Positions 48,901 through 57,919 are shown, numbered from the stretch's first letter. The stretch is DNA of 64,000 nt from Symbiodinium natans (GCA_905221605.1 CAJNDS010001424.1:1-64000); one strand, 5' to 3'. Notes: generated by a model from the letters alone, not told the origin. Made by a program: numbers and translations.

Positions 48901-49106
48901 CTTCTCCAACAGCTGAACTTTAAGCTTTTTGGGTTTAGGGTTTAGGGTTTAGGATTTAGGGTTTAGGGTTTAGGGTTTAGGGTTTATCAGGAATAATAAA
49001 GTTCGACCTTCATTTCCCTTGGTTATTGGAGAAGTGAGGAGGGCCAGCAGACCGTGCTGAGCTTCTCCAACGGTGGGCGGTGGAGTAAGCTGTGAGCTTT
49101 GGCCAG

Positions 49107-49435
49107 ATGCAACAGGCTGCGATGGTCCGCGTGGTTATTCTTCGTGAAATGAGGGGTGTTGCATGCGTTTGTACAGGGCTGGACCAGCCAGAATTGCTGG
49201 CTGCAACGCGGGCCAGTGCGTTGACGCACGGGCCTGTCGCCTTCGAGGGTGTGGCTTTCATGCTCACAAGCCGAGAGGGAGATTGGGCACATGCGATCGA
49301 ATTACCTGAAGGCTGTCGGCTACCTGATCCCCTAAACCCTAAACCCTAAACCTCTCCATCTTGGCATCCTTGGCCTAATTACTCAGATGATCTCCGATGT
49401 TTCGATGGCAGGATTGAGGAAGAAAAGGAAAAAAG
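49107..49435 (+). CDS. Unknown protein, two exons
   Basis: ATG at 49107 (after TTTGGCCAG) reads MQQAAMVRVVILREMRGVAC... for about 73 codons to CRLP. A second exon (49387-49435), after ATTACTCAG, reads MISDVSMAGLRKKRKK and ends at a near-consensus donor GTAAGC. The intron (about 49327-49386) contains CCCTAAA and may use a GA donor. No family recognised. Confidence 0.5.
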
Positions 49436-49593
49436 GTAAGCCCGGAAACCCTACTACCGGACCCCACGCCGGCTTGTGAGCGTTTAGGGTTTAGGGTTTA
49501 GGGTTTAGGGTTTAGGGTTTAGGGTTTAGGGTTTAGGGTTTTAGGGTTTGAGGGTTTGAGGGTTTGAGGGTTTAGGGTTTAGGGTTTGCGCAT

Positions 49594-49664
49594 ATGTGTA
49601 CAAGCCCAAGGTCCCGAAATGAAGCCTCAGCCTGGCAGTCAAAAACTTTCCGGCCTGGAATCAG
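49594..49664 (+). other. Exon-like island
   Basis: The frame reads MCTSPRSRNEASAWQSKTFR, then PGI, with donor CAG|GGTAAACC. It lies between TTTAGGG (left) and a variant CCCTAAA tract (right, to 49890). Confidence 0.4.
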
Positions 49665-49897
49665 GGTAAACCTAAACCCTAAACCCTACACCCCCTTTCA
49701 GGGATTCTACAAGGTCCCTAGCTCTCCTTCCCTAATCCCGAAAGACCCGAAAAGCCCTCCAAACCCTCAAAACCCAAAAAACCCTAAAACCCTCAAAGCC
49801 CTCACCACCCTAAACCCTAAACACACTCACAACCCTAAAACCCTCAAAACCCTCAAAACCCTAAGCTAACTCAAAACCCTAAGCTAACCCTAGACCC

Positions 49898-50121
49898 CAG
49901 CGAGTCGCAGCATGCGCCGGCAGGAGCTTTGCAACGTCATGACGCCCAACCCGGCTCGGGAGCCTAGCTTCGGATGCTTCGAGCTGGTTTAGGGTTTAGG
50001 GTTTAGGGTTTAGGGTTTAGGGTTTAGGGTAGGGTTTAGGGGCACTACATGCAGGCTGAATCCATCAAGGGTTTAGGGTTTAGGCCCTACGACATTCCCT
50101 GGTTCACCATGACACGATAAA
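49898..50121 (+). CDS. Unknown protein, exons around a telomeric intron
   Basis: Exon a (49898-49986) reads SRSMRRQELCNVMTPNPARE, then PSFGCFEL. The intron GTTTAGGG...GTTTAG (49987 to about 50039) follows, then GHYMQAESIK. A 14-nt telomeric word comes next. Read straight through it gives GLGFR and then PYDIPWFTMTR-stop. Either the short word is translated or the frame is coincidental. Confidence 0.45.
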
Positions 50122-50199
50122 TGGGAGCTAGATGGGAGTTTGCATGGGAGCGGTAGTTGCCCCCCCCCCCCCCCCCAAAAAAAAAAAAAAGGACTCCCT

Positions 50200-50294
50200 G
50201 GTTCTTAGTAGGGAATGAGGGAATGAGCTACGCTATATACACCCTTTAAGGGATTACATAGGGTACCTCATTCCCTCATTCCCTACCAAGAACC
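50200..50294. mobile_element. Inverted-repeat element, family 2
   Basis: GGTTCTTAGTAGGGAATGAG at the left and CATTCCCTACCAAGAACC at the right; 95 bp. CTCCCTGG/CCAGGGAG extend the inverted repeat into the flanks. Confidence 0.85.
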
Positions 50295-50297
50295 AGG

Positions 50298-50399
50298 GAG
50301 AAGAATGGGTTTAGACTTGTGGTGGCTTCAGCATCACGGCCGCTGTTCGATGAGTTTGTTTGTCTGAGCCCCTGTTGTCGTTCTAAGGGTGCCCAGTGA
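50298..50399 (+). CDS. Terminal exon, unknown protein
   Basis: Directly after the family 2 element the frame reads EKNGFRLVVASASRPLFDEF, then VCLSPCCRSKGAQ and a stop at 50397-50399. Confidence 0.45.
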   Translation, partial: EKNGFRLVVASASRPLFDEFVCLSPCCRSKGAQ

Positions 50400-50658
50400 A
50401 TCCTCGTCTCGGACCCGAAATACGTACTTTAAACCCTAAACGTTTGGGGTTTAGGGTTTAGGGTTTAGGGAACGTCATGAGGAGGGATTAGGGTTTGTCC
50501 AAAAGGGAACACTGCTAAGGACTGTCAGTAGAAGGGGAACATCCCGAGGTTAGTGGGAAGTGTTTTGTTCATCTCTGGCTTTTCCAGAACCCTCCATCAT
50601 CCATGCACTAGGAAGTTCCCACTGAATTTCCACAAACATCCCTAATTTGATCTAAGGA

Positions 50659-50773
50659 ATGGACAAGGAATCCTCTGGCTTGGATGCTTTCGGGTGTTGG
50701 GTGTTCCGGATTGGAGATGGCAGGCTTTGGAAGGGGTTAGGGTTTCAGCTTGTGCTATGTATCCTGGCCTGAA
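50659..50773 (+). CDS. Short ORF, unknown
   Basis: ATG at 50659 reads MDKESSGLDAFGCWVFRIGD, then GRLWKG. It passes through a single telomeric word (GLGF) and ends LVLCILA-stop. It may instead be spliced at GGGTTAG. Confidence 0.4.
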
Positions 50774-50793
50774 GCCTAAGCCCTGTAAACCTT

Positions 50794-50888
50794 GGGATCT
50801 TCGCCCTTATACTAGCAGTCCTTAATCGTAATTACAATAGGGGGTACGATAATCCCTATTGGGACTGTTAGAATCAGGGGAACATCCC
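50794..50888. mobile_element. Inverted-repeat element, family 1
   Basis: GGGATCTTCGCCCTTATACT at the left and the complementary AGAATCAGGGGAACATCCC at the right; the centre is AATAGGGGGTACGATAATCC. A partial relative lies at 50470-50541. Confidence 0.8.
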
Positions 50889-50914
50889 AGCCTAAACCCT
50901 GCAAACCCTAAACC

Positions 50915-51028
50915 GACACTGATGAGCTAAGCGGCTTGCACAACTGGATACGGAAGGCCACGGCGAACGAGACGCACCAACGATCTGTCGCGGAAGTGGT
51001 TGGCTACGCCGACGACTCAGAGCTTTAG
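50915..51028 (+). CDS. Terminal exon, unknown protein
   Basis: The frame reads DTDELSGLHNWIRKATANET, then HQRSVAEVVGYADDSEL and a stop at 51026-51028. Strongly protein-like. CCCTAAA precedes it. Confidence 0.5.
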   Translation, partial: DTDELSGLHNWIRKATANETHQRSVAEVVGYADDSEL

Positions 51029-51037
51029 GGTTCTCAG

Positions 51038-51140
51038 CGTATATACAAGGGCCTCAAACATTGCCAATATTCTGTCAATCCCTATATTTATATACAAGGG
51101 GCCTCAAAATTTGCCAATATTATATAAATCCCTATATTCC
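51038..51140. repeat. 53-bp tandem duplication
   Basis: TATATACAAGGG-CCTCAAA-TTGCCAATATT occurs twice, about 53 bp apart, each followed by AATCCCTATAT. Confidence 0.8.
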
Positions 51141-51197
51141 TTTGGTAAGAACTACCAAGACCACCATTCTAGTGAAGCAGGCCTCAACATTATCTTG

Positions 51198-51259
51198 TAA
51201 GGCTGAAAGTCGCCAACACCCTTCATTCTCACCTCCCGGCTGCTTGAACTCTGGGACCT
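51198..51259 (+). other. Exon-like island
   Basis: After TTGTAAG the frame AESRQHPSFSPPGCLNSGT runs to CTAAACC. Confidence 0.3.
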
Positions 51260-51414
51260 AAACCCGAAGTTTAGGGTTTAGGGTTTAGGGTTTAGGGTTC
51301 AGGGTTTAGGGTTTAGGGTTTAGGGTTTAGGGTTTGGGTCATCCTGCTTGAGTCGGTCGACTTGCCCTGAGGGCCAAACAGTCACGGGCCAATGTGTCCT
51401 TTCCAGAGTTGAAC

Positions 51415-51470
51415 CTACCGGAGCCTTGCCTGCTTCTGCTAGCGTGAGAGTCGAAACCCTAAACCCTAGA
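51415..51470 (+). other. Possible 5'-truncated copy of the LINE-unit 3' end
   Basis: CCTTGCCTGCTTCTGCTAGC then GTGAGAGTCGAAACCCTAAA resembles 44110-44160, including the junction to CCCTAAA. A weaker relative is at 53969-53990. Confidence 0.4.
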
Positions 51471-51531
51471 CGGGTCTAGAGGGTATGAGTGGCTCAGTAG
51501 CCCAAAACTTTGCTTAAAGCCTCATAAGGCC

Positions 51532-51620
51532 ATGTCTGATCCTTTTTCTCGCAAAAGCCCTGGCCCATGCACATCATCTACCGTCCACCAAAGTGAAGGA
51601 ATGCTGAAGAACCCCCTCCC
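51532..51620 (+). other. First-exon-like island
   Basis: ATG at 51532 reads MSDPFSRKSPGPCTSSTVHQ, then SEGMLKN. Ser/Pro-rich, followed by C-rich text. Confidence 0.35.
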
Positions 51621-51659
51621 CCCCTCCCCCCTATATGGGGATATCTAGCCTTCATGTTC

Positions 51660-51790
51660 ACTATTTGCTTAAGAACCCCCCCCCCCCCCCCAAAAAAAAA
51701 AAAAAAAAAAAAAGATGTTCTTCCTTGTAGCGGCAATCTCGGGATTATTATCTTGTTTTTTTGTTGTCGGGTTCTTAAGCAAGTAGTAGA
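51660..51790. mobile_element. Inverted-repeat element, family 6
   Basis: CTATTTGCTTAAGAACCCCC at the left and GGGTTCTTAAGCAAGTAGTA at the right. C and A runs lie inside the left arm. Confidence 0.75.
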
Positions 51791-51932
51791 AGTGAAGGGC
51801 CTCTTGCAATACCAGCTTCAAAACCTCCAATCTTACACAGCCCTTCGGACCTCTCCCCAAAGACGGGGTACCTATGAAGTAGTAGAATTTTCATGCGGGC
51901 ACTCCTTTCAGGTTTCTCGGGGGAGTCCGTAA
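51791..51932 (+). CDS. Terminal exon, unknown protein
   Basis: After the family 6 element the frame reads VKGLLQYQLQNLQSYTALRT, then SPQRRGTYEVVEFSCGHSFQ and a stop at 51930. Confidence 0.45.
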
Positions 51933-51957
51933 ATCTTCACCCCGAAAGCCCACATCT

Positions 51958-52133
51958 CCTAGGTAGGATAAGGGGGACCCTTAAAAGGGAACCCCTTCTG
52001 AACCCTCTTAGCTGGCTCTCTTAAACAGGGACCGTATTCAGAGGGTTTAGGGTTTAGGGTTTAGGGTTTAGGGTTTAGGGTTTAGGGTTCTATATCCCCA
52101 AGGGTCCCCCTAATCCTATCCCCTAACGTCCTA
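51958..52133. mobile_element. Inverted-repeat element with internal telomeric tract
   Basis: TAGGATAAGGGGGACCCTT at the left and AAGGGTCCCCCTAATCCTAT at the right are inverted, with TTTAGGG (52043-52088) between them. Confidence 0.7.
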
Positions 52134-52148
52134 GAGCTTTTCCGATAG

Positions 52149-52196
52149 GTGGGCCTCATCATGAAGGAGCGCGGGATGATCCTCGAGGCCGTTTGA
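52149..52196 (+). CDS. Terminal exon, unknown protein
   Basis: Acceptor TTTTCCGATAG. The frame is VGLIMKERGMILEAV-stop. It follows the inverted-repeat element, which would be its intron. Confidence 0.45.
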   Translation: MGLIMKERGMILEAV

Positions 52197-52266
52197 GCCC
52201 TAAACCCTAGACCCTAGACCGCCTAGACCCTAAACCCTAAACCCTTTCACGATCCGACACCCGCAG

Positions 52267-52348
52267 AGGTGCCCCACGGAGCAGCCCATTTGCCCCTTTT
52301 TCTTGGATGGGAAGCGGGGTCGCCACCCACACCCCCAGGTTTAGGGTT
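52267..52348 (+). other. Exon-like island
   Basis: It lies between ACCCGCAG and CCCCCAG|GTTTAGG. Two frames are open (CPTEQPICPFFLDGKRGRHP or VPHGAAHLPLFLGWEAGSPP), so the reading is ambiguous. Confidence 0.35.
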
Positions 52349-52439
52349 TAGGGTTTATAAGGTATGGTTTAGGGTTTCGGGTTTAGCCCCCCCCCCCCCC
52401 CCCCCGCGGTGGTTGATTAAGTTTCCTTGGTTTCTGCAG

Positions 52440-52520
52440 AAGTGGGCTTCTGAACTTTCCCCCAAAAAGACCCCAGCTTTTGCGCCTTTCAGCGGCTCAG
52501 GCGTCTCGAGGTCGGTTTGA
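52440..52520 (+). CDS. Terminal exon, unknown protein
   Basis: The acceptor TGGTTTCTGCAG is strong. The frame reads KWASELSPKKTPAFAPFSGS, then GVSRSV and stop. A poly-C run lies in the presumed intron. Confidence 0.5.
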   Translation, partial: KWASELSPKKTPAFAPFSGSGVSRSV

Positions 52521-52689
52521 GCAGCCTTGTCGCAGGGGGCAGCCAGAAAGACCCTCCTAAACCCTAAACCCTAAACCTTAATACCCCTAAACCCTAAGAC
52601 CTAAAACCCCGAAACCCCAAGCTGTAATGTGGGCTCTCAGAGTTCTGTCGCAAAGGCCAGAGCACACGCACACTGCTGAACTTCACTTT

Positions 52690-53370
52690 CTTCACCCTAA
52701 TGCCCTGTGATCCCTATAAACCCTGCAAACCCTAAAGCCTGTAAACCCTATACCCTGTAAATTATAAATCCTATCAACCCTACAAACCCTAAAGCCTGTA
52801 AACCCTATACCCTAGAAGTTATAAATCCGAAAAAAACCCTACAAACCCTAAAGCCTGTAAACCCTATACCCTATCAACTATAAGTTCTATCAGCCCGAAA
52901 CCAAAACCCCATAAACCCTATACCCTGTAAGTTATATGTCCTATAAGGCCTATACCAGAACCCTATAAACCCTATAAACCCTATAAACCCTGTAAACCCT
53001 ATAAACCCTTTCAACCCTGTACCCTGTAAGTTATAAGTCCTATAAGCCCTAGACCAAAACTCTATAGGCCCTATAAACCCCAATTCCTATCAACCCTGTA
53101 AACCCTAGCCACCCCTGACTGCAAGCCGTATAAACCCTGTAAACCCTAAACCCTATAAACTCTATGCCCTATAAACCCTACAAACCCTATGCCTAGACCC
53201 TATATACCCTACAAACCCTAGACTCTGAAAACCCTCAACCCTGTAAACCCTAAACCCCAAACCCTAAACTCCTGCAGACTCTGAAAACCCTAAACCCTGT
53301 AAACCCTAAACCCTAAACCCTAAACCCTAAACCCTAAACCCTGTAAACCCTAAACCCTAAACCCTAAACC
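52690..53370. repeat. Variant telomere-like array with a higher-order period
   Basis: CCCTGTAAA, CCCTATAAA and CCCTAAAG replace many CCCTAAA units. A block of about 58 bp (AAACCCTAAAGCCTGTAAAC, then CCCTATACCCT, then TTATAA) repeats 3-4 times at 52715-52930. It grades to canonical CCCTAAA near 53290-53375. Confidence 0.8.
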
Positions 53371-53387
53371 CTAAAACTCTTCAGGCA

Positions 53388-53447
53388 AGTCGCCTCTACC
53401 GGAAAGCGTTAGTTCTGGCCCCTGACCATGGATCCCTTTGCTTGAAC
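53388..53447 (+). CDS. Exon with TPR-like segment
   Basis: After ACTCTTCAG the frame reads ASRLYRKALVLAPDHGSLCL, then NLM. It fits the tetratricopeptide pattern A-LYRKAL-L-PDH---NL. One repeat only. Borders at the 3' side are uncertain. Confidence 0.45.
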
Positions 53448-53469
53448 TTGATGTGACCTTGGCTGCAGA

Positions 53470-54152
53470 AGCGCGGTTTAGGGTTTAGGGTTTAGGGTTT
53501 AGGGTTTAGGGTTTAGGGTTTAGGGTTTAGGGTTTAGGGTTTAGGGAGGTTAGGGAGGTTGGGGGGGGGGGAACCTAATATCCGCAGACCTTTGCCGAAT
53601 GTTAGTGTTTACCAAAATCCCTTCCCAAAAACATGTGCAGGAGCCTAAATACCAATACTATTTAAGTCCGGCTCTAACCCTTACATATACATGGCTAACA
53701 AAACTCAACACACTCTTGATAAGTTCAATGGGAGATCTTTATGGGAATGCCTGAGCCCCAACGGAAACCCACATCCTTTGCTGCCCGGGTTTGGGTTGTA
53801 GGGCTCCGAAAATCAGACCTGAACGACGTGCATACGTCGAATGTCAAGCGATGAGTGCAGCATGCACGCTTCCATGCAACATTGCATCCTAATCCTACAC
53901 CCGTAAACCCTAAACTCTAAACCCTACGCCCGCAAATCCTCAACCCTAGATTGACCTTCAGACCTTGCCGGCCTTGTGCGAGTGGGAGCGTCGAAACAAA
54001 ACACGTCACCAAACCCCAAACCCCCTAAACCCCAAACCCCAAACCCTAAACCCCCAAACCCCTAAACCCCCCAACCCCTAAATCCCCCTAAACCCCCGAA
54101 AAACCCCCTGAACCTCCCCCTGAACCCCCTAAAACCCCCCTAAACCCCCCCG
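53470..54152. other. Telomeric tracts and unassigned spacer
   Basis: TTTAGGG at 53474-53547 and CCCCAAA/CCCCCTAAA at 54012-54150. The 53560-53930 spacer is AT-richer with no supported frame. It ends near a CGTCGAAAC word similar to the LINE 3' end. Confidence 0.45.
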
Positions 54153-54249
54153 AGGCACACCTTCGCCCTCCGGAGGGACGACATCCGGGCCTTGGCCTGG
54201 GCGCGGAAGTTCTTCGGACGCTCGGGGGTGCGAGCTGAGTACATCCCAG
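54153..54249 (+). CDS. Exon of an unknown protein
   Basis: The frame reads RHTFALRRDDIRALAWARKF, then FGRSGVRAEYIP, with donor CAG|GGTTGAGG. Basic and helical. Confidence 0.5.
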
Positions 54250-54427
54250 GGTTGAGGAGGGTTTAGGGTTTAGGGTTTGGGGTTTGGGGTTTGGGGTTTA
54301 GGGTTTAGGGCTAGGGTCTAGCCCGGATGCAAAAAGGGCGAGGGCTTGGGATTTTTTGGGCTTAGGGCTCATGGGTTTAGGCATTTTTATGGGGGGGGGG
54401 GGGGGGGGGGGGGGGTTGAAGGGCGCC

Positions 54428-54505
54428 ATGGAATCGAAATTTAGCTCATTAAAGTGTAGTTTGCTCCGAAAAATGTCTGACCTGCAGTGGACTCTTGTGG
54501 CTCTT
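54428..54505 (+). CDS. First-exon candidate, unknown protein
   Basis: ATG at 54428 reads MESKFSSLKCSLLRKMSDLQ, then WTLVAL, up to CTTGGTGGCGCAGTGG. That is the left end of a family 10 element and a likely donor. Confidence 0.4.
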
Positions 54506-54775
54506 GGTGGCGCAGTGGTGCCCTTTTTTGCACTTTGTTGGCCAAGTCTCCCTTCTAAATTTGAAGTAGCCAAGTCTCCCTTCTAAATTTGAAGTAGCCA
54601 ACCCCAAAACGGGTACCCTCATTATGATATGAAGCAGGGTTTATATTTCTGTTTTTGGTGAGTATATATAATTGTTTTTTAAAATTGGTGAGTGTATCTG
54701 CCGGGTGTCCTTTTTGGGGGTACAAGAAATATAAACCCTACTGCATATGGTTTCTGGGCTACCAAGGGCTTTAAT
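54506..54775. mobile_element. Family 10 element with a 28-bp tandem duplication
   Basis: GGTGGCGCAGTGGTGCCCTTTTTT at the left and GGTTTCTGGGCTACCAAG at the right resemble 55252-55382 and 55806-55933. GCCAAGTCTCCC... (28 bp) is repeated at 54541 and 54569. Confidence 0.6.
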
Positions 54776-55062
54776 TCACCTCTCATGCTAGTTGTAAGTA
54801 CTATAGGGGTCGGAATAAGTTACTTATAATAGTATTCCCTTTTGGTCCGTTTGTAAGTATACTATACTAACCCCCAGTTGTTAAGGCCCTTCAGTAGGTT
54901 TCTAGAGATTGCTTACTCACGGAATCACCCTTTCCTCTTGACATAAACCGTTTCCCTTACCCCAAGCAGCCTCCACCAAAGCACCGAAGCTGAACCAACC
55001 CCAAGCAAGAACCCTAAGTAAACACTAAACGCTAAGCCCTTGACCCTAAGCCTGAAATCTGA

Positions 55063-55146
55063 GGAAATAACTTCATAGACTTCCCTGAGTTGGTACATGG
55101 CTCTGAACTGTCTGAGCTCTTACAAAACCTCCGAATTACCCACTAA
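55063..55146 (+). CDS. Terminal exon, unknown protein
   Basis: The frame reads GNNFIDFPELVHGSELSELL, then QNLRITH and stop at 55144. Upstream, 54968-55012 (ASTKAPKLNQPQAR) is a weaker exon-like piece. Confidence 0.45.
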   Translation, partial: GNNFIDFPELVHGSELSELLQNLRITH

Positions 55147-55251
55147 GCCCTGCAGCAGACGGCGTGCACACCAAGACCTATAAACTCTAAGCCCTAAACC
55201 CTAAACCCTAAACCCTAAACCCTAAACCCCAAACAGCCCCAAGTCCTAACT

Positions 55252-55382
55252 TGGTCGCTCAGTGGTACCATGTTCCCTTTTTTCGTTTCAAGGTTCCCTT
55301 ATAAAGCAACCAAGCCCCCAAAAAAAGGTGCCCTTATCAATAATATCGTTACTGGGCCGTTACTGGGCTACCAAGCGAAGCC
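55252..55382. mobile_element. Inverted-repeat element, family 10
   Basis: CTTGGTCGCTCAGTGGTACC at the left and TTACTGGGCTACCAAG at the right form complementary ends. The core has AAGGTTCCC/AAAAAAAGGTGCCC. Confidence 0.65.
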
Positions 55383-55507
55383 CTAAACTCAAACCCGAAA
55401 TCGCTTGAAGGTCCATAAACATGGCGCTTGGCCTAATTCCTTGGTTTCATATAGCTGTGGGGCCTAAACCTACATCCTAACCCCCCAAACCCGAAACCCT
55501 AAGCCCT

Positions 55508-55607
55508 CATTGCGACGATTTCTGCCTGACAAAGGACTACTGGCCCGGTCTGTGCCGCGCGTGGCGGCGCTCAACCGGGCTCTGCTCAGCGAAGAGCACC
55601 TCGGATG
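55508..55607 (+). CDS. Exon of an unknown protein
   Basis: The frame reads LRRFLPDKGLLARSVPRVAA, then LNRALLSEEHLGW, and meets GTGTAGCC as donor. A second frame is also open, but this one has better amino-acid composition. Confidence 0.45.
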
Positions 55608-55722
55608 GTGTAGCCTTAGGTATAGGGGTTACCCTAAACCCGAAACCCTAGATTTAAACCCTAAACCCTAAACCCTAAACCCTAAACCCTAAACCCTTAT
55701 AGGGTTAAGGGTTTAGGTCTAG

Positions 55723-55980
55723 CTGGGCGTTTGGGATGTCTTGCATGCTTTGTAACTCACAAGGATCTGGCTTAAAAGATGAGGGGCCAGCCCTGATGCT
55801 CTTATGCTTCATAAGGGTGGTTGTCAAAATGGTGGTCCCTTTTTTGGGATCCCTATTGTAATACGGCACCTAATATTTATACCCCACACCAAAAAAGGTG
55901 CCCTGGCTGAGTATGGTTACTGGGCTACCAAGATATCTGGGTTCCTAGACAAGACTCACCAGAGGAACGAAGGGTGGCGT
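55723..55980 (+). CDS. Two exons flanking a family 10 element
   Basis: Exon a (55723 to about 55808) reads WAFGMSCMLCNSQGSGLKDE and on. The element (about 55806-55932) ends GGGCTACCAAG. Exon b (55933-55980) reads ISGFLDKTHQRNEGWR. The join frame is plausible but not unique. Confidence 0.4.
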
Positions 55981-56013
55981 AACCCTAAACCCTAAACCCT
56001 AAACCCTAAATTG

Positions 56014-56106
56014 CGGCATGGTTACTGGCTACGTCGGTGTGCGGAGGTTTTCGACATGCAAGAGGCTTCCCCGGCGCTCGACCCAGCAGCGGTGTCGGCG
56101 GATTAG
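56014..56106 (+). CDS. Terminal exon, unknown protein
   Basis: The frame reads RHGYWLRRCAEVFDMQEASP, then ALDPAAVSAD and a stop at 56104-56106. CCCTAAA lies immediately upstream. Confidence 0.5.
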   Translation, partial: RHGYWLRRCAEVFDMQEASPALDPAAVSAD

Positions 56107-56143
56107 GGTTTGGGTGTAGTAGAGGTTGGCAAAGACAGAGGTT

Positions 56144-56260
56144 TACTTGAATCTTCATTTGCACATATAAGTAGCATTAGAAGTACCCCTAAGCAAGGTG
56201 CTAGCCAGAGTTACCTTACTTCACCCACCCTACTTATACGTACCCATGAACCTCTAAGTA
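56144..56260. mobile_element. Inverted-repeat element, family 3
   Basis: TACTTGAATCTTCATTTGCA at the left and TACCCATGAACCTCTAAGTA at the right; core ATAAGTAGCATTAGAAGTACCC. Confidence 0.75.
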
Positions 56261-56267
56261 TCTGAGG

Positions 56268-56346
56268 CCAGACACCAAGCAAAGAATGTTCTCTCCGAAA
56301 GATTTCCCTGCAGAGAATGAGTTCCGAGCCGCCAAGCCGCAAATAG
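56268..56346 (+). CDS. Exon of an unknown protein
   Basis: Just after the family 3 element the frame reads PDTKQRMFSPKDFPAENEFR, then AAKPQ, up to GGGTTTAG. Confidence 0.45.
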
Positions 56347-56463
56347 GGTTTAGAGTTTAGGTTTAGGGTTTAGGGTTTAGGGTTTAGGGCACTGCTCCCC
56401 AGCGATTGTTTGCCAGAGGCCCCCCCCCCCACCCGTAATAAATTGGGGGGGCTAAGGTCACAG

Positions 56464-56662
56464 AACGGAGCCGCAGACACCTAGTGATTCAACACCTGCA
56501 ACACCGGCAGGGCGCATGGGCGGCCGCCCCAAACCCCCCAAAACCCTGACAAAACCAGAAAGCCCTGAAGTGTCGCAGACACAGAGTCAGGGCTTCGGCT
56601 GGGGTTTGGGGGGAGAGACCGCAAATTCTTGCAAACGAATATTGCCACCAAAGGGGCTTTAG
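56464..56662 (+). CDS. Terminal exon, Pro/Thr/Gly-rich protein
   Basis: After GGTCACAG the frame is open for 65 codons (TEPQTPSDSTPATPAGRMGG...) with a stop at 56660-56662. Low-complexity composition suggests a disordered tail. Confidence 0.5.
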
Positions 56663-56700
56663 AGTTTTCATGAGGTTTAGGGTTCATGTTAGCAGCCCCC

Positions 56701-56750
56701 TAGACCAGAGGAACAAGAAGGGTGGCCCAAATGGTTCAAAGGGCTTATAA
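56701..56750 (+). other. Exon-like island
   Basis: After CCCCCTAGA the frame PEEQEGWPKWFKGL runs to GGGTTTAG. A second frame is also open. Confidence 0.35.
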
Positions 56751-56819
56751 GGGTTTAGGGTTTAGGGTTTAGGGGGGCACCTGAACTCAAAAAAGTACTC
56801 TGGGTCCTGCGTCTTTCAG

Positions 56820-56869
56820 GGGCTTCCTTCGTTTCTGAACGAGGTGGGTAGAAAGTTCATCTCACCATG
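56820..56869 (+). CDS. Exon of an unknown protein
   Basis: Acceptor GCGTCTTTCAG and donor CCATG|GTAGCA. The frame is GLPSFLNEVGRKFISP. Confidence 0.5.
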
Positions 56870-57113
56870 GTAGCAAAGTGCAGCCAAGATGTAAGGTGTA
56901 CTCTATACATATACACACATCACATGCACGCACATACATGCATGCATGCATACAGATATGTGTAGGAGTGTAGATGTACGTGTCTATTCATAGATATGTA
57001 TATATATATAGAGATATGCATATAGATAGATAGCTAGCTATGTACGCGTTCTACAAGGTAACTAAGAGGGCAGGTCAGGGTCCCTTCTTGCTGACCGGGC
57101 GCTCCTCTGACAG
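56870..57113 (+). other. Intron-like spacer with ATACATGCATG and TATATAGATA microsatellites
   Basis: It lies between the donor at 56870 and the acceptor TCTGACAG at 57106-57113. Simple repeats fill 56905-57035. The phases of the two flanking exons do not match exactly, so they may belong to different genes. Confidence 0.45.
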
Positions 57114-57193
57114 GACGCCATCGCCATCGGCTTCGTCGTTCTCAAGTTCCTGTTTCTGGCGCACCCGCGGACGCCGCTGCCCTTCTGTCAGGA
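57114..57193 (+). CDS. Exon of an unknown membrane protein
   Basis: After CTCCTCTGACAG the frame reads DAIAIGFVVLKFLFLAHPRT, then PLPFCQD. The hydrophobic core resembles a membrane segment. TTTAGGG follows. Confidence 0.5.
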
Positions 57194-57321
57194 CAGGGTT
57201 TGGGGTTTAGGGTTTAGGATTTAGGGTTTAGGGTTGCGGGTTTGGGGTTTAGGGTTTAGGGTTTAGGGTTTAGGTTTTAGGGTTTAGGGTTTAGGGCGGG
57301 GTTTCGCCGCGCCATGTGCAG

Positions 57322-57411
57322 CTAAGGGGTGTCGTGCTGAGGATTTTTAGGGCCTTCCGGGTCGGCGGCAGCCTTTCTGGCCCTATGTTTTGTTGGGTTC
57401 AGCAGGTTCCC
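57322..57411 (+). CDS. Exon of an unknown protein
   Basis: After CATGTGCAG the frame reads LRGVVLRIFRAFRVGGSLSG, then PMFCWVQ, to a family 10-like border (CAGCAGGTTCCC). Confidence 0.45.
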
Positions 57412-57518
57412 TGAGAAAGTAACCAACCCCAAAAAGGGTTTAGGGTTAGGGCTTAGGGTTTGGGGTTTGGGGTTTAGGGTTTAGGGTTTAGGGGCGATAA
57501 TGCGGTTCCTGGGCCACC

Positions 57519-57597
57519 ATGGGTTACGGTTTTAATGTTTGGGATCATCTAAGGGTAGTTGCATGGGCCCTTGGGGCAGCTAGGGTTAAAAAGGGTT
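57519..57597 (+). CDS. Exon of an unknown protein
   Basis: Right after GGGCCACCATG the frame reads GYGFNVWDHLRVVAWALGAA, then RVKK, and meets GGGTTTAG. Confidence 0.5.
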
Positions 57598-57616
57598 TAG
57601 GGTTAAGGATTTAGGG

Positions 57617-57745
57617 CAAGATGGGCCCTTAATATGGTCCCTTACCCTTCTTGAAAAAAGCGTTCTGAAGTATGGGCCCTTGGGTTGTATAGAAAAAATA
57701 TCAGGGGTATATGTGGGTTCCCCTCTTGGGGGCCCATATTAAGGG
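57617..57745. mobile_element. Inverted-repeat element, family 7
   Basis: GGGCCCTTAATATGGTCCCTTA at the left and GGGGGCCCATATTAAGGGACC at the right are inverted. Confidence 0.7.
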
Positions 57746-57919
57746 ACCGTGTAACTACCCTACCTTACTTGAAGGTTCATGGGTACCGATATGCAGGGTT
57801 ATGTGTACCATAGTTGCCCTACTTTTGACTCCTTTATCCGTGCCCTAAACCCTAAACCCTAACCCTAAACCCTTTTAAACCCTAAGACCTACTTGCAAGT
57901 GCCCTTGCGAACCTCCCAG
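57746..57919. other. Family 3 remnant with internal telomeric tract
   Basis: TTACTTGAAGGTTCATGGGTA at 57768 and TGCGAACCTCCCAG at 57906 are family 3 ends. CCCTAAA at 57843-57890 lies inside. Confidence 0.6.
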
